Positions 1 to 9,795 of a DNA stretch of 24,233 nt are shown in pieces. Below the pieces are notes generated by a model, which worked only from the letters and a program-made list of their open reading frames with translations, searched no databases and was not told the DNA's origin. A program made the position numbers and the translations under genes. The DNA comes from DATLGB01 sp035540675 (GTDB lineage: Bacteria > Actinomycetota > Thermoleophilia > Solirubrobacterales > Solirubrobacteraceae), in NCBI GenBank assembly GCA_035540675.1, contig DATLGB010000173.1, positions 1-24,233 on the forward strand, given 5' to 3'. Every line of letters begins with the position of its first letter. Position 1 is the stretch's first letter.

Positions 1-1670
1 ACCATGTCGCGCGCGGCGGCGCCGGGCGCGATCATCGGGTACGTGTTCTCCTCCTTGGTGACCCGGACGTCGACGAAGGCGGGGCCCTCGGCGGTCAGGA
101 TCGCGCGCAGGTCCTCGACGAGCGTCGTCTTGTCCTGCAGCCGGTGCCCGGCGATGCCGTAGGCCTCGGCGAGCTTGACGAAGTCCGGCCACTGCCCCGT
201 GTCGACGTGGGAGTAGCGGCGGTCCCAGAACAGCTCCTGCCACTGGCGCACCATGCCGAGGAAGCCGTTGTTCATCACGACCACCTTCACCGGCAGGTCG
301 TGCTCGCGGATCGTGGCCAGCTCCTGGATGTTCATCTGGATCGAGCCGTCGCCGGAGATCACCACCACGAGGTCGTCGGGCCGCGCCATCTGCGCGCCGA
401 GCGCCGCCGGCAGGCCGAAGCCCATCGTCCCCAGGCCGCCCGAGTTGATCCAGCGGCGCGGCTTCGGGAACGAGTAGTACTGGGCCGTCCACATCTGGTG
501 CTGGCCGACGTCCGAGCAGACGATGGCGTCGCCGCCCGTCGCCTCGTAGAGCGCCTCGACCAGGCGCTGCGGCTTGATCTCGGTGTCGGCGCTGTCCTCG
601 TAGCGCAGCGGGTGCTGACTGCGCCAGCGCTCGATGCGCTCCCACCACTCGCTCAGGCGCGCCGGGTCGGCCTCGAGCTTGCCGTATTCCGACCCGAGCC
701 GCGCGAGGATGTTCTTCGCGTCGCCGACGATCGGGATGTGCGCCGGGACGTTCTTGGAGATCTCGGCGGGATCGACGTCGATGTGGATGAACTTGGCCCG
801 CGGGGCGAACTCCGACAGCTTGCCGGTGATGCGGTCGTCGAAGCGGGCCCCGACGGCCAGGATGAGGTCGGCCTCGTCCATCGCGTAGTTGGCGGCGCGC
901 GTCCCGTGCATGCCGAGCATCCCCAGCCACTGCGGGTGCGGCGCCGGGAACGCGCCGAGCCCCATCAGCGTGCAGGTGACGGGGAAGCGGTCCGCCGTCG
1001 CCAGCGCCGCGAGCTCGTCGGCGGCCTCGGCGGCCACGACGCCGCCGCCGGCGTAGATGACCGGCCGGCGCGCGTTGGCCAGCGCCTTGGCGGCGAGCCG
1101 GACCTGCTTCTGGTTGCCCTCGGTGGTGGGCTGGTAGCCCGGCAGCCGGACGTCGGTGACCGGCTCGTAGTCGATCTCCGAGCGCGTCAGGTCCGTCGGC
1201 AGGTCGATCAAAACCGGCCCCGGCCGCCCGGTGCGCGCGATGTGGAACGCCTCGTGGACCACGCGCGGGATCTCCAGCGGGTGCTGGATCATGAACGAGT
1301 GCTTGACCACCGGCATGGTCATGCCGAAGGTGTCCGCCTCCTGGAAGCCGTCCGTGCCGAGCAGGTCCGTGCGGACCTGGCCCGTGAAGAACACCACCGG
1401 CACCGAGTCCATCATCGCGTCGGTCAGCGGCGTGATGATGTTCGTGGCGCCGGGACCCGAGGTCGCGAAGCACACGCCGACGCGCCCGGACGCCTTGGCG
1501 TAGCCCTCGGCGGCGTGGCCGCCCCCGGCCTCGTGGCGCACGAGCACGTGCTTGATCCCCGCGTCGTAGAGCGCGTCGTAGGTGGGCAGGTTGGCGCCGC
1601 CCGGGTAGCCGAATACGACCTCGACGCCCTCGGCCTTGAGGCAGTGCATGATGGCGTCGACGGCGCGCAT
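1..1670 (-). CDS. ilvB: Acetolactate synthase large subunit, 3' end outside window
   Basis: ThDP- and FAD-dependent enzyme that condenses two pyruvates to acetolactate, or pyruvate with 2-ketobutyrate, as the first common step of branched-chain amino acid synthesis. Read from the ATG at 1670, the 556 visible codons show the N-terminal ThDP domain with the catalytic-glutamate region RHEAGGGHAAEGYA near residue 50, the SGPGATN segment, the central FAD/DHS-like domain, and the C-terminal ThDP site GDGSIQMN. The frame is open to the window edge at a point matching the usual C-terminus (MIAPGAA), so only some 20-30 residues should be missing. AGGAAGGAG lies 8 nt before the ATG, which decides the start. 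The regulatory subunit ilvN would be expected downstream, outside the window. The gene diverges from the aminotransferase at 1813. The identification is secure; a catabolic acetolactate synthase is less likely given full FAD-domain length. Confidence 0.96.
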   Translation of the reverse strand, partial: MRAVDAIMHCLKAEGVEVVFGYPGGANLPTYDALYDAGIKHVLVRHEAGGGHAAEGYAKASGRVGVCFATSGPGATNIITPLTDAMMDSVPVVFFTGQVRTDLLGTDGFQEADTFGMTMPVVKHSFMIQHPLEIPRVVHEAFHIARTGRPGPVLIDLPTDLTRSEIDYEPVTDVRLPGYQPTTEGNQKQVRLAAKALANARRPVIYAGGGVVAAEAADELAALATADRFPVTCTLMGLGAFPAPHPQWLGMLGMHGTRAANYAMDEADLILAVGARFDDRITGKLSEFAPRAKFIHIDVDPAEISKNVPAHIPIVGDAKNILARLGSEYGKLEADPARLSEWWERIERWRSQHPLRYEDSADTEIKPQRLVEALYEATGGDAIVCSDVGQHQMWTAQYYSFPKPRRWINSGGLGTMGFGLPAALGAQMARPDDLVVVISGDGSIQMNIQELATIREHDLPVKVVVMNNGFLGMVRQWQELFWDRRYSHVDTGQWPDFVKLAEAYGIAGHRLQDKTTLVEDLRAILTAEGPAFVDVRVTKEENTYPMIAPGAAARDM

Positions 1671-1712
1671 GCGGCTCACTCCTTCCTGGGCGTGGGGCTC
1701 GGGGGGATGCGA

Positions 1713-1735
1713 CGGCCGCCCGTCAGGGGCGGCCG
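1713..1735 (-). promoter_or_regulatory. Leader hairpin upstream of ilvB
   Basis: A perfect 9-bp stem (CGGCCGCCC at 1713-1721, GGGCGGCCG at 1727-1735) with a 5-nt loop lies in the presumed ilvB 5' UTR, between the candidate -10 at 1745-1750 and the ribosome binding site. It could be a small attenuator or an mRNA-stabilising stem. I find no leader ORF rich in Ile, Leu or Val here, so classical translation-coupled attenuation is not supported. Confidence 0.4.
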
Positions 1736-1744
1736 GAGCCGCCG

Positions 1745-1750
1745 ATTCTA
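1745..1750 (-). promoter_or_regulatory. ilvB: Candidate -10 element for ilvB
   Basis: TAGAAT on the minus strand matches the TANNNT -10 consensus and is one of the few A/T-rich spots in the divergent region. It would give a leader of roughly 70 nt containing the 1713-1735 hairpin and a good Shine-Dalgarno. No convincing -35 element is seen 16-18 nt upstream. Confidence 0.4.
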
Positions 1751-1812
1751 CTGCCGGTGGCGCACCGGCCTCAGGCAGAGAGACCGCGCGCTGCTGTGGG
1801 ATGCTGCCCGCC

Positions 1813-3066
1813 ATGACCAACGACCGCGACAGCCGGCTGTGGCACCCGTTCGCCGACATGGGCGGCGTCCGCTCCAACGAGCTCGTGATCGACCGCGGCG
1901 ACGACGTGTGGGTGTGGGACACCGAGGGGCGCCGCTTCCTCGATGCGACGGCCGCGCTCTGGTACTCCAACGTCGGCCACGGCCGCCGGGAGATCGCCGA
2001 CGCGGTCGCGACCCAGATGGCGCGCCTGGAGGCGTACTCGGCGTTCGGCGACTTCGCCAACCGGCCGGCGCTCGAGCTCGCCGAGCGCCTGGCGGGGCTC
2101 GCGCCGATGGCCGGCGCGCGCGTGTTCTTCGGCTCGGGCGGCGGCGACGGCATCGACACGGCGGCCAAGCTCTCCCGCCGCTACTGGCTCGAGACGGGAC
2201 AGCCCGAGCGCGACCACCTGATCGTCCGCACGCACGCCTACCACGGGACGCACGGCTACGGGACGTCGCTGGCCGGCATCCCCGCCAACCGCCAGAGCTG
2301 GGGCCCGCTGGTCCCCGACGTCTCCGTCGTGGCGTGGGACTCGGTCGACGCGCTGCGCGCCGAGGTGGCGCGCGTCGGCGCGGACCGCGTGGCGGCCGTG
2401 TTCGTCGAGCCGGTGATCGGCGCGGGCGGCGTGTACCCGCCGCCCGAGGGCTACGTCGAGGGCGTGGCCGCGCTGTGCCGCGAGACCGGGATCCTGTTCG
2501 TGTGCGACTCGGTGATCGCCGGCTTCGGCCGCCTCGGCACCTGGTTCGGGATCGAGCGCTGGGACGTCGAGCCGGACCTGATCGTGTTCGCCAAGGGCGT
2601 GACGTCCGGATACCTGCCGCTGGGTGGCGTCGTCGCGTCCGGCCGGGTGGCGGAGCCGTTCTTCGCCGCCCCCGGGGCGCCGATGTTCCGCCACGGCGCC
2701 ACCTACGCCGCCCACCCCACGTGCTGCGCCGCGGCGATGGCCAACCTCGACCTGCTCGAGCGCGACGACCTGATCGGGCGCGGCCGCACGCTGGAGGGCG
2801 ACCTGCTGGCCGCGATGCGCCGGCTGGCCGGCCACGACCTCGTCGCGGAGGTCCGCGGCGGCTGCGGCCTGCTGGCGGCCGCCGAGCTGCGCCCCGGCGT
2901 CCACCCGCAGCAGGTGGCGATGGCCGCGCGCGCCGGCGGCGTGCTCGTCCGCCCGCTGCCCACCGCGATCGCGGTGTCGCCGCCGCTGACCGCGACGCCG
3001 GAGCACTTCGACCTGATCGTGGAGGCCGTCTCGGCCGCGCTCGACGAGCTCGCCGCGCGGGTGTAG
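1813..3066 (+). CDS. Class III PLP-dependent aminotransferase (probable diamine/omega-aminotransferase)
   Basis: A 417-residue fold-type I, class III aminotransferase of normal length. Visible landmarks are the PLP-stacking YHG at 143-145, EPVIGAGG at 199-206, the cofactor-binding Asp in CDSVIAGFGR (D232) and the Schiff-base lysine in FAKGVTSGYLPLGG (K261). Two usual signatures are altered: the SGSEAN-type phosphate-binding turn reads SGGGDG (108-113), and the DEV that normally follows the sheet reads DSV. The next gene, 27 nt downstream, resembles gamma-aminobutyraldehyde dehydrogenase, so I infer transfer of a putrescine-type omega-amine to pyruvate, giving 4-aminobutanal for the dehydrogenase. 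Other omega-amino acids or beta-alanine are possible substrates. The ATG at 1813 is chosen because it precedes the conserved N-terminal LWHPF; no Shine-Dalgarno is present. An in-frame ATG at 1801 would add four residues. Confidence 0.88.
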   Translation: MTNDRDSRLWHPFADMGGVRSNELVIDRGDDVWVWDTEGRRFLDATAALWYSNVGHGRREIADAVATQMARLEAYSAFGDFANRPALELAERLAGLAPMAGARVFFGSGGGDGIDTAAKLSRRYWLETGQPERDHLIVRTHAYHGTHGYGTSLAGIPANRQSWGPLVPDVSVVAWDSVDALRAEVARVGADRVAAVFVEPVIGAGGVYPPPEGYVEGVAALCRETGILFVCDSVIAGFGRLGTWFGIERWDVEPDLIVFAKGVTSGYLPLGGVVASGRVAEPFFAAPGAPMFRHGATYAAHPTCCAAAMANLDLLERDDLIGRGRTLEGDLLAAMRRLAGHDLVAEVRGGCGLLAAAELRPGVHPQQVAMAARAGGVLVRPLPTAIAVSPPLTATPEHFDLIVEAVSAALDELAARV

Positions 3067-3093
3067 AGCGCGCGCTGTGCGATCCTCTCGGGC

Positions 3094-4539
3094 ATGGCCA
3101 CGACCGCATCCACGCGCACGCTGAAGAACTTCATCGACGGTGAGTTCGTCGACGCCGCCGAGGGCGCGACGGAGACCGTCCTGAACCCCGCGACGGGCGA
3201 GCCGATCGCCGAGGCGCCGCTCTCCGGAACCCAGGACGTCGACCGCGCGGTGGCGGCGGCCAGGGCCGCGTTCGAGACGTGGGGCGTCACCACGCCGGCC
3301 GAGCGGTCGCTCGCGCTGCTCAGGCTCGCCGACCGCATCGAGGAGCACGGCGACGAGATCGCGCGCCTGGAGGCCGAGAACGCCGGCAAGCCGCTGCAGG
3401 CCGTCCTCGACGACGAGATCGGCGTGATGGCCGACAACCTGCGCTTCTTCGCCGGCGCCGCGCGCAACATGGAAGGCAAGGCGGCGGGCGAGTACGTCGA
3501 GGGCTACACGTCGATGATCCGCCGCGAGCCGATCGGCGTCGTCGGGCAGATCACACCCTGGAACTACCCACTGATGATGGCGGTGTGGAAGATCGGCCCG
3601 GCGCTGGCGACCGGCAACACCGTCGTGCTCAAGCCCGCCGAGACCACGCCGGTGACCACCCTCAAGCTGGCCGAGCTGGCGGCGGACCTGTTCCCGAAGG
3701 GCGTGCTCAACGTCCTGACGGGCCACGGCGACCCGGCCGGCGCGGCGATCGTGCGCCACCCCGACGTCGAGATGGTCTCGCTGACCGGGTCGCCCGGCAC
3801 CGGCAAGTGGATCGCGCGCGAGGCCGCCGACCGGCTCAAGCGCGTGCACCTCGAGCTGGGCGGCAAGGCGCCCGTCGTGGTCTTCGACGACGTCGACATG
3901 GCGACGGCGATGGAGACCATCGCGGGCACGGGCTACTACAACGCCGGGCAGGACTGCACCGCCGCGACCCGCGTGCTGGCCTCCAAGCGCGTCTACGACG
4001 ACGTCGTCAGCGGCCTGGCCGAGCAGGCCAAGGGCCTCAAGATGGGCGACACGCTCTCGCCCGACACCACGCTGGGCCCGGTCAACTCGGCGCGCCAGCG
4101 CGAGCGGGTCGAGGCCTTCCTCGAGCGCGCCCCCGGGCACGCCGAGATCGTCACCGGCGGCCGGGAGCCCGACCTCCCGGGCTTCTTCATCGAGCCGACC
4201 GTGGTGGCCGGGCTGCGCCAGGACGACGAGATGATCCAGGACGAGATCTTCGGCCCGGTGATCACGGTCCAGCCGTTCACCGACGAGGCGGAGGCGATCG
4301 CCTGGGCCAACGGCACCCGCTACGGCCTCGCCTCATCGGTGTGGACGCGCGACGTCGGGCGCGCGCTGCGCGTCGCCAACGCGCTGCGCTTCGGCTGCGT
4401 GTGGATCAACGACCACATCCCGCTCGCCTCGGAGATGCCGCACGGCGGCTACAAGGAGTCCGGCTACGGCAAGGACCTCTCGATGTACGCGCTCGAGGAC
4501 TACACCCACGTCAAGCACGTGATGGTCAGCCTCAGCTGA
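3094..4539 (+). CDS. patD: NAD-dependent aldehyde dehydrogenase, gamma-aminobutyraldehyde dehydrogenase type
   Basis: A 481-residue ALDH-superfamily enzyme that oxidises an aldehyde to its acid with NAD(P)+. All catalytic landmarks are present: the oxyanion Asn in PWNYP (N157), the cofactor lysine in VLKPAE (K180), the Rossmann turn TGSPGTG (231-237), the general base in LELGGKAP (E254) and the nucleophile in GQDCT (C288). The C-terminal stretch SEMPHGGYKESGYGKD followed by LEDYTHVKHVMV closely matches what I remember of E. coli PatD/YdcW, which converts 4-aminobutanal to GABA. With the aminotransferase immediately upstream it would complete a two-step putrescine-to-GABA route. The start has no Shine-Dalgarno; GATCCT sits 7 nt before the ATG, so the gene may be read leaderless as well as in operon. 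The ALDH assignment is certain; the exact substrate is inferred. Confidence 0.92.
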   Translation: MATTASTRTLKNFIDGEFVDAAEGATETVLNPATGEPIAEAPLSGTQDVDRAVAAARAAFETWGVTTPAERSLALLRLADRIEEHGDEIARLEAENAGKPLQAVLDDEIGVMADNLRFFAGAARNMEGKAAGEYVEGYTSMIRREPIGVVGQITPWNYPLMMAVWKIGPALATGNTVVLKPAETTPVTTLKLAELAADLFPKGVLNVLTGHGDPAGAAIVRHPDVEMVSLTGSPGTGKWIAREAADRLKRVHLELGGKAPVVVFDDVDMATAMETIAGTGYYNAGQDCTAATRVLASKRVYDDVVSGLAEQAKGLKMGDTLSPDTTLGPVNSARQRERVEAFLERAPGHAEIVTGGREPDLPGFFIEPTVVAGLRQDDEMIQDEIFGPVITVQPFTDEAEAIAWANGTRYGLASSVWTRDVGRALRVANALRFGCVWINDHIPLASEMPHGGYKESGYGKDLSMYALEDYTHVKHVMVSLS

Positions 4540-4559
4540 GGCCGCGCGGCCGGCGCCGG
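4540..4559. terminator. Palindromic convergent intergenic spacer (possible terminator)
   Basis: The 20 nt between the convergent aldehyde dehydrogenase and the 59-residue gene consist almost wholly of two overlapping palindromes, GGCCGCGCGGCC (4540-4551) and CCGGCGCCGG (4550-4559). Stems would be short and there is no T-tract. Their placement between two stop codons is the only reason to suggest termination in both directions. Confidence 0.3.
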
Positions 4560-4739
4560 TCAGGTCCTGCGCAGCGCCCACACGAGCCCCGCGCCGACCG
4601 CCAGCACGAGCCCGAGCGTCATCACGGTCTGGAACACGCCGACGATCGTGCCGGCGATGAGCTTGAGCGTGAGCAGTGCGGCGAGCGCCAGCACGAGCCA
4701 CGCGAGCAGCCGGCGGCCGAAGCTTCCGAGGGCGTCCAT
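4560..4739 (-). CDS. Small two-helix membrane protein (59 aa), unknown function
   Basis: A short minus-strand gene encoding MDALGSFGRR, a first hydrophobic helix LLAWLVLALAALLTLKLIAG (11-30), then TIVGVFQTVM and a second helix (about 41-55) ending WALRRT. The two clean transmembrane segments flanked by basic residues would be unusual for a random ORF in this GC context. The ATG at 4739 lacks a Shine-Dalgarno but has TAGCCT 6 nt upstream (4746-4751), the promoter arrangement seen at several other genes here. It ends 20 nt from the convergent aldehyde dehydrogenase. I do not recognise a family; it resembles many short integral membrane proteins with no assigned role. Confidence 0.65.
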   Translation of the reverse strand: MDALGSFGRRLLAWLVLALAALLTLKLIAGTIVGVFQTVMTLGLVLAVGAGLVWALRRT

Positions 4740-4745
4740 GCTCCG

Positions 4746-4751
4746 AGGCTA
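4746..4751 (-). promoter_or_regulatory. Candidate leaderless -10 element (TAGCCT) for the 59-aa gene
   Basis: TAGCCT on the minus strand, 6 nt before the ATG at 4739. Transcription starting about 7 nt downstream would begin at the start codon. Confidence 0.45.
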
Positions 4752-4802
4752 CCGCCTTACGCGCGAGGCTTGAACCCCGTGGCGACGGGTAAGGAAAATG
4801 AC

Positions 4803-5162
4803 ATGCCCGAGCACGGCGAGATCCGGGCCGCGCTCTCCAACGCCCTCGTGGCGCTGATCAAGGAGCGTTGGGGCAAGGGACCCACCGCGGCCAAGAGCTT
4901 CCTCAACGACGAGTACGTCCTGACGGTCCTCGAGGGCGGGCTGATGCGCAACGAGGAGACGATGCTGGCGGCCGGCCTGCACGACACGATCCGCATCTTC
5001 CGCCTGCAGTTCCAGCAGGCGATCCGCGACGACATGTGCTCGACCGTGGAGCGGATCACCGGCCGCAAGGTGCTCGACTACCACTCCCAGGTCGTCTTCG
5101 AGCCCGTGCGCGCGTTCGAGCTGTTCGTGCTCGACGGCCCGGTCGAGACGGAGCAGAGCTAG
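4803..5162 (+). CDS. DUF2294 (YbcI-like) domain protein
   Basis: A 119-residue cytosolic protein that I recognise as DUF2294/COG5609. Features of that family are the GKGP-containing segment (about 24-27) followed by a beta-rich stretch with FLNDEYVLTVLEGGL (34-48), a long helix over about 55-80, and TVERITGRKVLDYHSQVVF (80-98) ending in a final strand ELFVLD. Length is typical for a single-domain member. No catalytic residues or membrane segments are evident and the biochemical role is unknown. TAAGGA lies shortly upstream of the ATG and supports this start. The gene's stop codon shares the tetranucleotide CTAG with the stop of the convergent zinc-ribbon gene. It sits alone between minus-strand genes, so it is probably monocistronic. 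Confidence 0.85.
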   Translation: MPEHGEIRAALSNALVALIKERWGKGPTAAKSFLNDEYVLTVLEGGLMRNEETMLAAGLHDTIRIFRLQFQQAIRDDMCSTVERITGRKVLDYHSQVVFEPVRAFELFVLDGPVETEQS

Positions 5163-5446
5163 CGCTGCGCGCGCGCGGCGGCCTCCGGCTCGATCGCGAC
5201 CTCCGGGAAGTCCAGCTCGGTCCCGCAGCGCGTGCAGAGCGCGTCGTAGAGCGGCACGACCTTGCCGCACGTCGGGCACTGCTTGCGCAGCTCCTCGGAC
5301 TCGAAGCGGTACAGCAGCGCGGCGACGACGCCCAGGATCGGGACGACCGCGCCGATCACGAACCAGATGAACCACGAGGACCCCTTGGCGCGGCCGATGA
5401 AGCCCGCCCACGCCCCCGACACCAGGCAGATGGCGATGTAGACCAC
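5159..5446 (-). CDS. Membrane-anchored zinc-ribbon protein (95 aa)
   Basis: Starting at GTG 5446 the protein has two hydrophobic segments (about 2-18, and 24-46 with WFIWFVIGAVVPILGVV), then a four-cysteine zinc ribbon CPTCGK...CTRCG (C57, C60, C71, C74) and an acidic, alanine-rich tail. The architecture matches small zinc-ribbon inner-membrane proteins common in actinobacteria, with the ribbon probably in the cytoplasm. The function is unknown; such ribbons typically stabilise a fold or mediate protein contacts. GTG is chosen because it opens the first membrane helix and has TACGCT 7 nt upstream in the leaderless promoter position. A longer frame upstream lacks coding character. The stop codon overlaps that of the DUF2294 gene within CTAG. 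Confidence 0.78.
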   Translation of the reverse strand: MVYIAICLVSGAWAGFIGRAKGSSWFIWFVIGAVVPILGVVAALLYRFESEELRKQCPTCGKVVPLYDALCTRCGTELDFPEVAIEPEAAARAQR

Positions 5447-5453
5447 TGGGTCG

Positions 5454-5459
5454 AGCGTA
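5454..5459 (-). promoter_or_regulatory. Candidate leaderless -10 element (TACGCT) for the zinc-ribbon gene
   Basis: TACGCT on the minus strand, 7 nt before the GTG at 5446, with no Shine-Dalgarno between. The same hexamer and spacing occur before the tusA-like gene. Confidence 0.45.
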
Positions 5460-5545
5460 GCCGGTGCCGCGGTGGCGAGCGACCGCCCGCCGATGTTCAC
5501 CAGATGGCCATATGCAGGACGTATGCCGTGGGCGACCATGACGCC

Positions 5546-5719
5546 ATGACGAAGACCGAGACAGCGACCGTCCGGCGGGCGCAGCGGCGGATCGCCCTCG
5601 CCGCAGACGCGCGACGGCCGGACCCGGTGCGCATGGACGCCGTCGGCCACGCGCGCCGCGCCCTGGCGCAGCTCAGCCGCGAGGAGCGCTTCGCGCACCT
5701 CCGGCGGATGTACGACTGA
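5546..5719 (+). CDS. Doubtful small basic ORF (57 aa)
   Basis: The ORF encodes a basic, helix-prone peptide beginning MTKTETATVRRAQ and ending LSREERFAHLRRMYD. No family is recognised and there is no Shine-Dalgarno; GACCAT lies 6 nt upstream, a poor match to the leaderless pattern. An in-frame ATG at 5504 would add 14 residues. The composition (RRALAQLSREERFAHLRRM) looks like a genuine amphipathic helix, and no better gene covers the stretch. The region between the stop and the convergent gene end at 5810 holds only a weak 5-bp stem (5729-5742). The call is tentative. Confidence 0.38.
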   Translation: MTKTETATVRRAQRRIALAADARRPDPVRMDAVGHARRALAQLSREERFAHLRRMYD

Positions 5720-5809
5720 GGAAGCCCGCCGGCCCGCGCCGGAACCCGTCGAGCTCGTGCACGTCAGGCGTGCCTTTCCTCGACGGTCTCGCCGCGACCG
5801 GGCGCGCGG

Positions 5810-6448
5810 CTACCGCGCTGCGGCCACCGCAGCGGCCAGCGCGCGCCGCCGCGGGCGCGGCAGCCGCCGGCGCAGCCGCCACGGCGCGCCGCTGAAGGCC
5901 ACGTTGGCGACGGTGGCGAAGCCGGCCTCGTCCTCGCGCAGCGCCAGCAGCAGGTGCGCGATCCGGTCGGCGCGCGGCAGCGAACGGTCCTCCACGCGCA
6001 CGCAGAAGCAGTGCACGCGCCGCCCGCCGGGAGCGACCAGCACGGCGCCCGCCTCGCCCACCAGCCACGTCCCGAGGCGGCCGCGCTCGAGGACGACGCC
6101 CGTCGCGGCGTGCAGGTCGCGGGCGGCGTGGCCGACGAGGTCGCCGAGCAGGCCGAGCGCCACGCGCTCGGCTCCCTCCCCCGCGCCCCGCGCCGGCTTG
6201 AGCACGTTGGCGCCGCGGCGGGCGTAGAGCTCCGGGATCGCCCAGCCGTGCGCGGCCAGGATCAGGCCGAGCGGCGCGGTGAGCGGCTCGATCGCGAACA
6301 GCAGCACCGCGGTGGCGAAGAACGGCACGCTGTGGGCGACGGCGGTCAGCGTCCACAGCCAGCCGCGGCGGCGCAGGCGCGCCGCGTCCATGCGCGGCCG
6401 CCAGTGGACGGCCGCGGTCTCGGGAAGCGCGCCGGTGGCGCTAGCCAC
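5810..6448 (-). CDS. Two-helix membrane protein of unknown function (212 aa)
   Basis: The protein has a short N-terminal tail, two closely spaced hydrophobic segments (about 31-52 and 56-75), and a cytosolic domain of about 115 residues. That domain includes an alpha/beta stretch GLLGDLVGHAARDLHAATG (99-117), then ERGRLGTWLVGEAGAVLVAP and VHCFCVRVED, and it ends in an arginine-rich tail (191-202). I do not recognise a family. The GTG at 6448 overlaps the end of the 74-residue gene by 8 nt, so translation is probably coupled; an in-frame ATG at 6391 (residue 20) is an alternative. As the last gene of the gatCAB-containing run it may be co-transcribed with it. A link to the amidotransferase is not implied by sequence. 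Confidence 0.72.
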   Translation of the reverse strand: MASATGALPETAAVHWRPRMDAARLRRRGWLWTLTAVAHSVPFFATAVLLFAIEPLTAPLGLILAAHGWAIPELYARRGANVLKPARGAGEGAERVALGLLGDLVGHAARDLHAATGVVLERGRLGTWLVGEAGAVLVAPGGRRVHCFCVRVEDRSLPRADRIAHLLLALREDEAGFATVANVAFSGAPWRLRRRLPRPRRRALAAAVAAAR

Positions 6449-6665
6449 CGGCGATCGGCCGGCGCAGGATCACGAGCTCGGCGCCGGCGGGCAGCTCGGT
6501 GACCTGCTGCGCGTCGCCCTCGCCGGTGCTGACGACGCCGTAGTAGCCCTGCTCGAGCTGCGCTCGGAACGCGGCGGCGGCCGCCTCGACGGCGGCGCCG
6601 TCGGCGGGCGTCCACTCGGCCAGCGTGGTGTGGCCGGTGTGGTCCATGCGGATGAGTCTCGCCAT
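6441..6665 (-). CDS. Conserved-looking small protein (74 aa), unknown function
   Basis: The protein starts MARLIRMDHTGHTTLAEW, continues with an alanine-rich helix (about 24-40), then QGYYGVVST and a C-terminal strand ELVILRRPIAGG. The pattern of strand, helix, strand, strand with a neat hydrophobic rhythm argues for a real folded domain, and I have a general memory of similar short actinobacterial proteins ending in ILRRPIAGG, without a named family. The ATG at 6665 lies 16 nt after the gatB stop and has TACCAT 7 nt upstream, so it could be transcribed leaderless as well as from the gat operon. The 3' end overlaps the next gene by 8 nt. Confidence 0.7.
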   Translation of the reverse strand: MARLIRMDHTGHTTLAEWTPADGAAVEAAAAAFRAQLEQGYYGVVSTGEGDAQQVTELPAGAELVILRRPIAGG

Positions 6666-6672
6666 GTGACGA

Positions 6673-6678
6673 ATGGTA
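6673..6678 (-). promoter_or_regulatory. Candidate leaderless -10 element (TACCAT) for the 74-aa gene
   Basis: TACCAT on the minus strand, 7 nt before the ATG at 6665 and just past the gatB stop codon (6682-6684). It could fire an internal transcript for the two distal genes. Confidence 0.4.
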
Positions 6679-6681
6679 CGC

Positions 6682-9475
<2,794 letters not shown>

Positions 9476-9479
<4 letters not shown>

Positions 9480-9781
9480 GCGCTCATCTCCGACCCGGCG
9501 CCGGGGCTGGGGACGCGGAAGCCGCCGTCGCCGGCCTCGGGCGCGCCGGCCAGCGCGACCTCCTTGGGCAGGCTCGGCCGCGGCTCGTCCGCGCGCAGGG
9601 CGTTCTCGACGGCGACCACGTGCGAGGTGGGCTCGACGTCCGCGAGATCGCCGAGCTCGCCGATCTTGTCGATCCAGTCGACCACCCCCGACAGCTCGCC
9701 GCGGAAGCGCTCGAGCTCGTCCTCGTCCAGCGCCAGGCGCGCGAGGCGCGCGACGTGGAGCACCTGCTCACGGCTCAGCAT
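9476..9781 (-). CDS. gatC: Asp/Glu-tRNA(Asn/Gln) amidotransferase subunit C
   Basis: A 101-residue stabilising subunit that wraps around the GatA-GatB interface. It shows the family pattern: N-terminal REQVLHVARLARLAL helix, then ELERFRGELSGVVDWIDKIGELG, the DVEPTSHV motif (about residues 50-57) and a C-terminal LRADEPRPSLPKEVAL segment. The ATG at 9781 is preceded at 8 nt by TAGACT, whose first three bases are the stop codon of the upstream membrane-protein gene. This could provide a gat-specific leaderless transcript inside the larger run. Confidence 0.95.
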
Positions 9782-9789
9782 GGCCGCGC

Positions 9790-9795
9790 AGTCTA
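9790..9795 (-). promoter_or_regulatory. gatC: Candidate leaderless -10 (TAGACT) for gatC, sharing an upstream TAG stop
   Basis: TAGACT on the minus strand lies 8 nt before the gatC ATG. Its TAG (9793-9795) is also the termination codon of the preceding gene. Confidence 0.4.

Noticed and set aside
144..3143. Plus-strand open frame of 999 codons
   Set aside because: It is antisense to ilvB for its first half and out of frame with the aminotransferase for the rest. The translation is a low-complexity Arg/Ala/Val/Gly/Asp mixture with no domain, the usual shadow of GC-rich codon use.
1771..4140. Minus-strand open frame of 789 codons
   Set aside because: It lies opposite the aminotransferase and aldehyde dehydrogenase, both of which have intact catalytic motifs. 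Its own translation has no recognisable domain.
5673..5762. 29-residue minus-strand ORF starting at GTG 5762 with GAGGAAAGG upstream
   Set aside because: It has a passable ribosome binding site but a very short, Arg/Gly-rich product, lies partly antisense to the 57-residue ORF, and shows no precursor-peptide features. Too weak to list as a gene.
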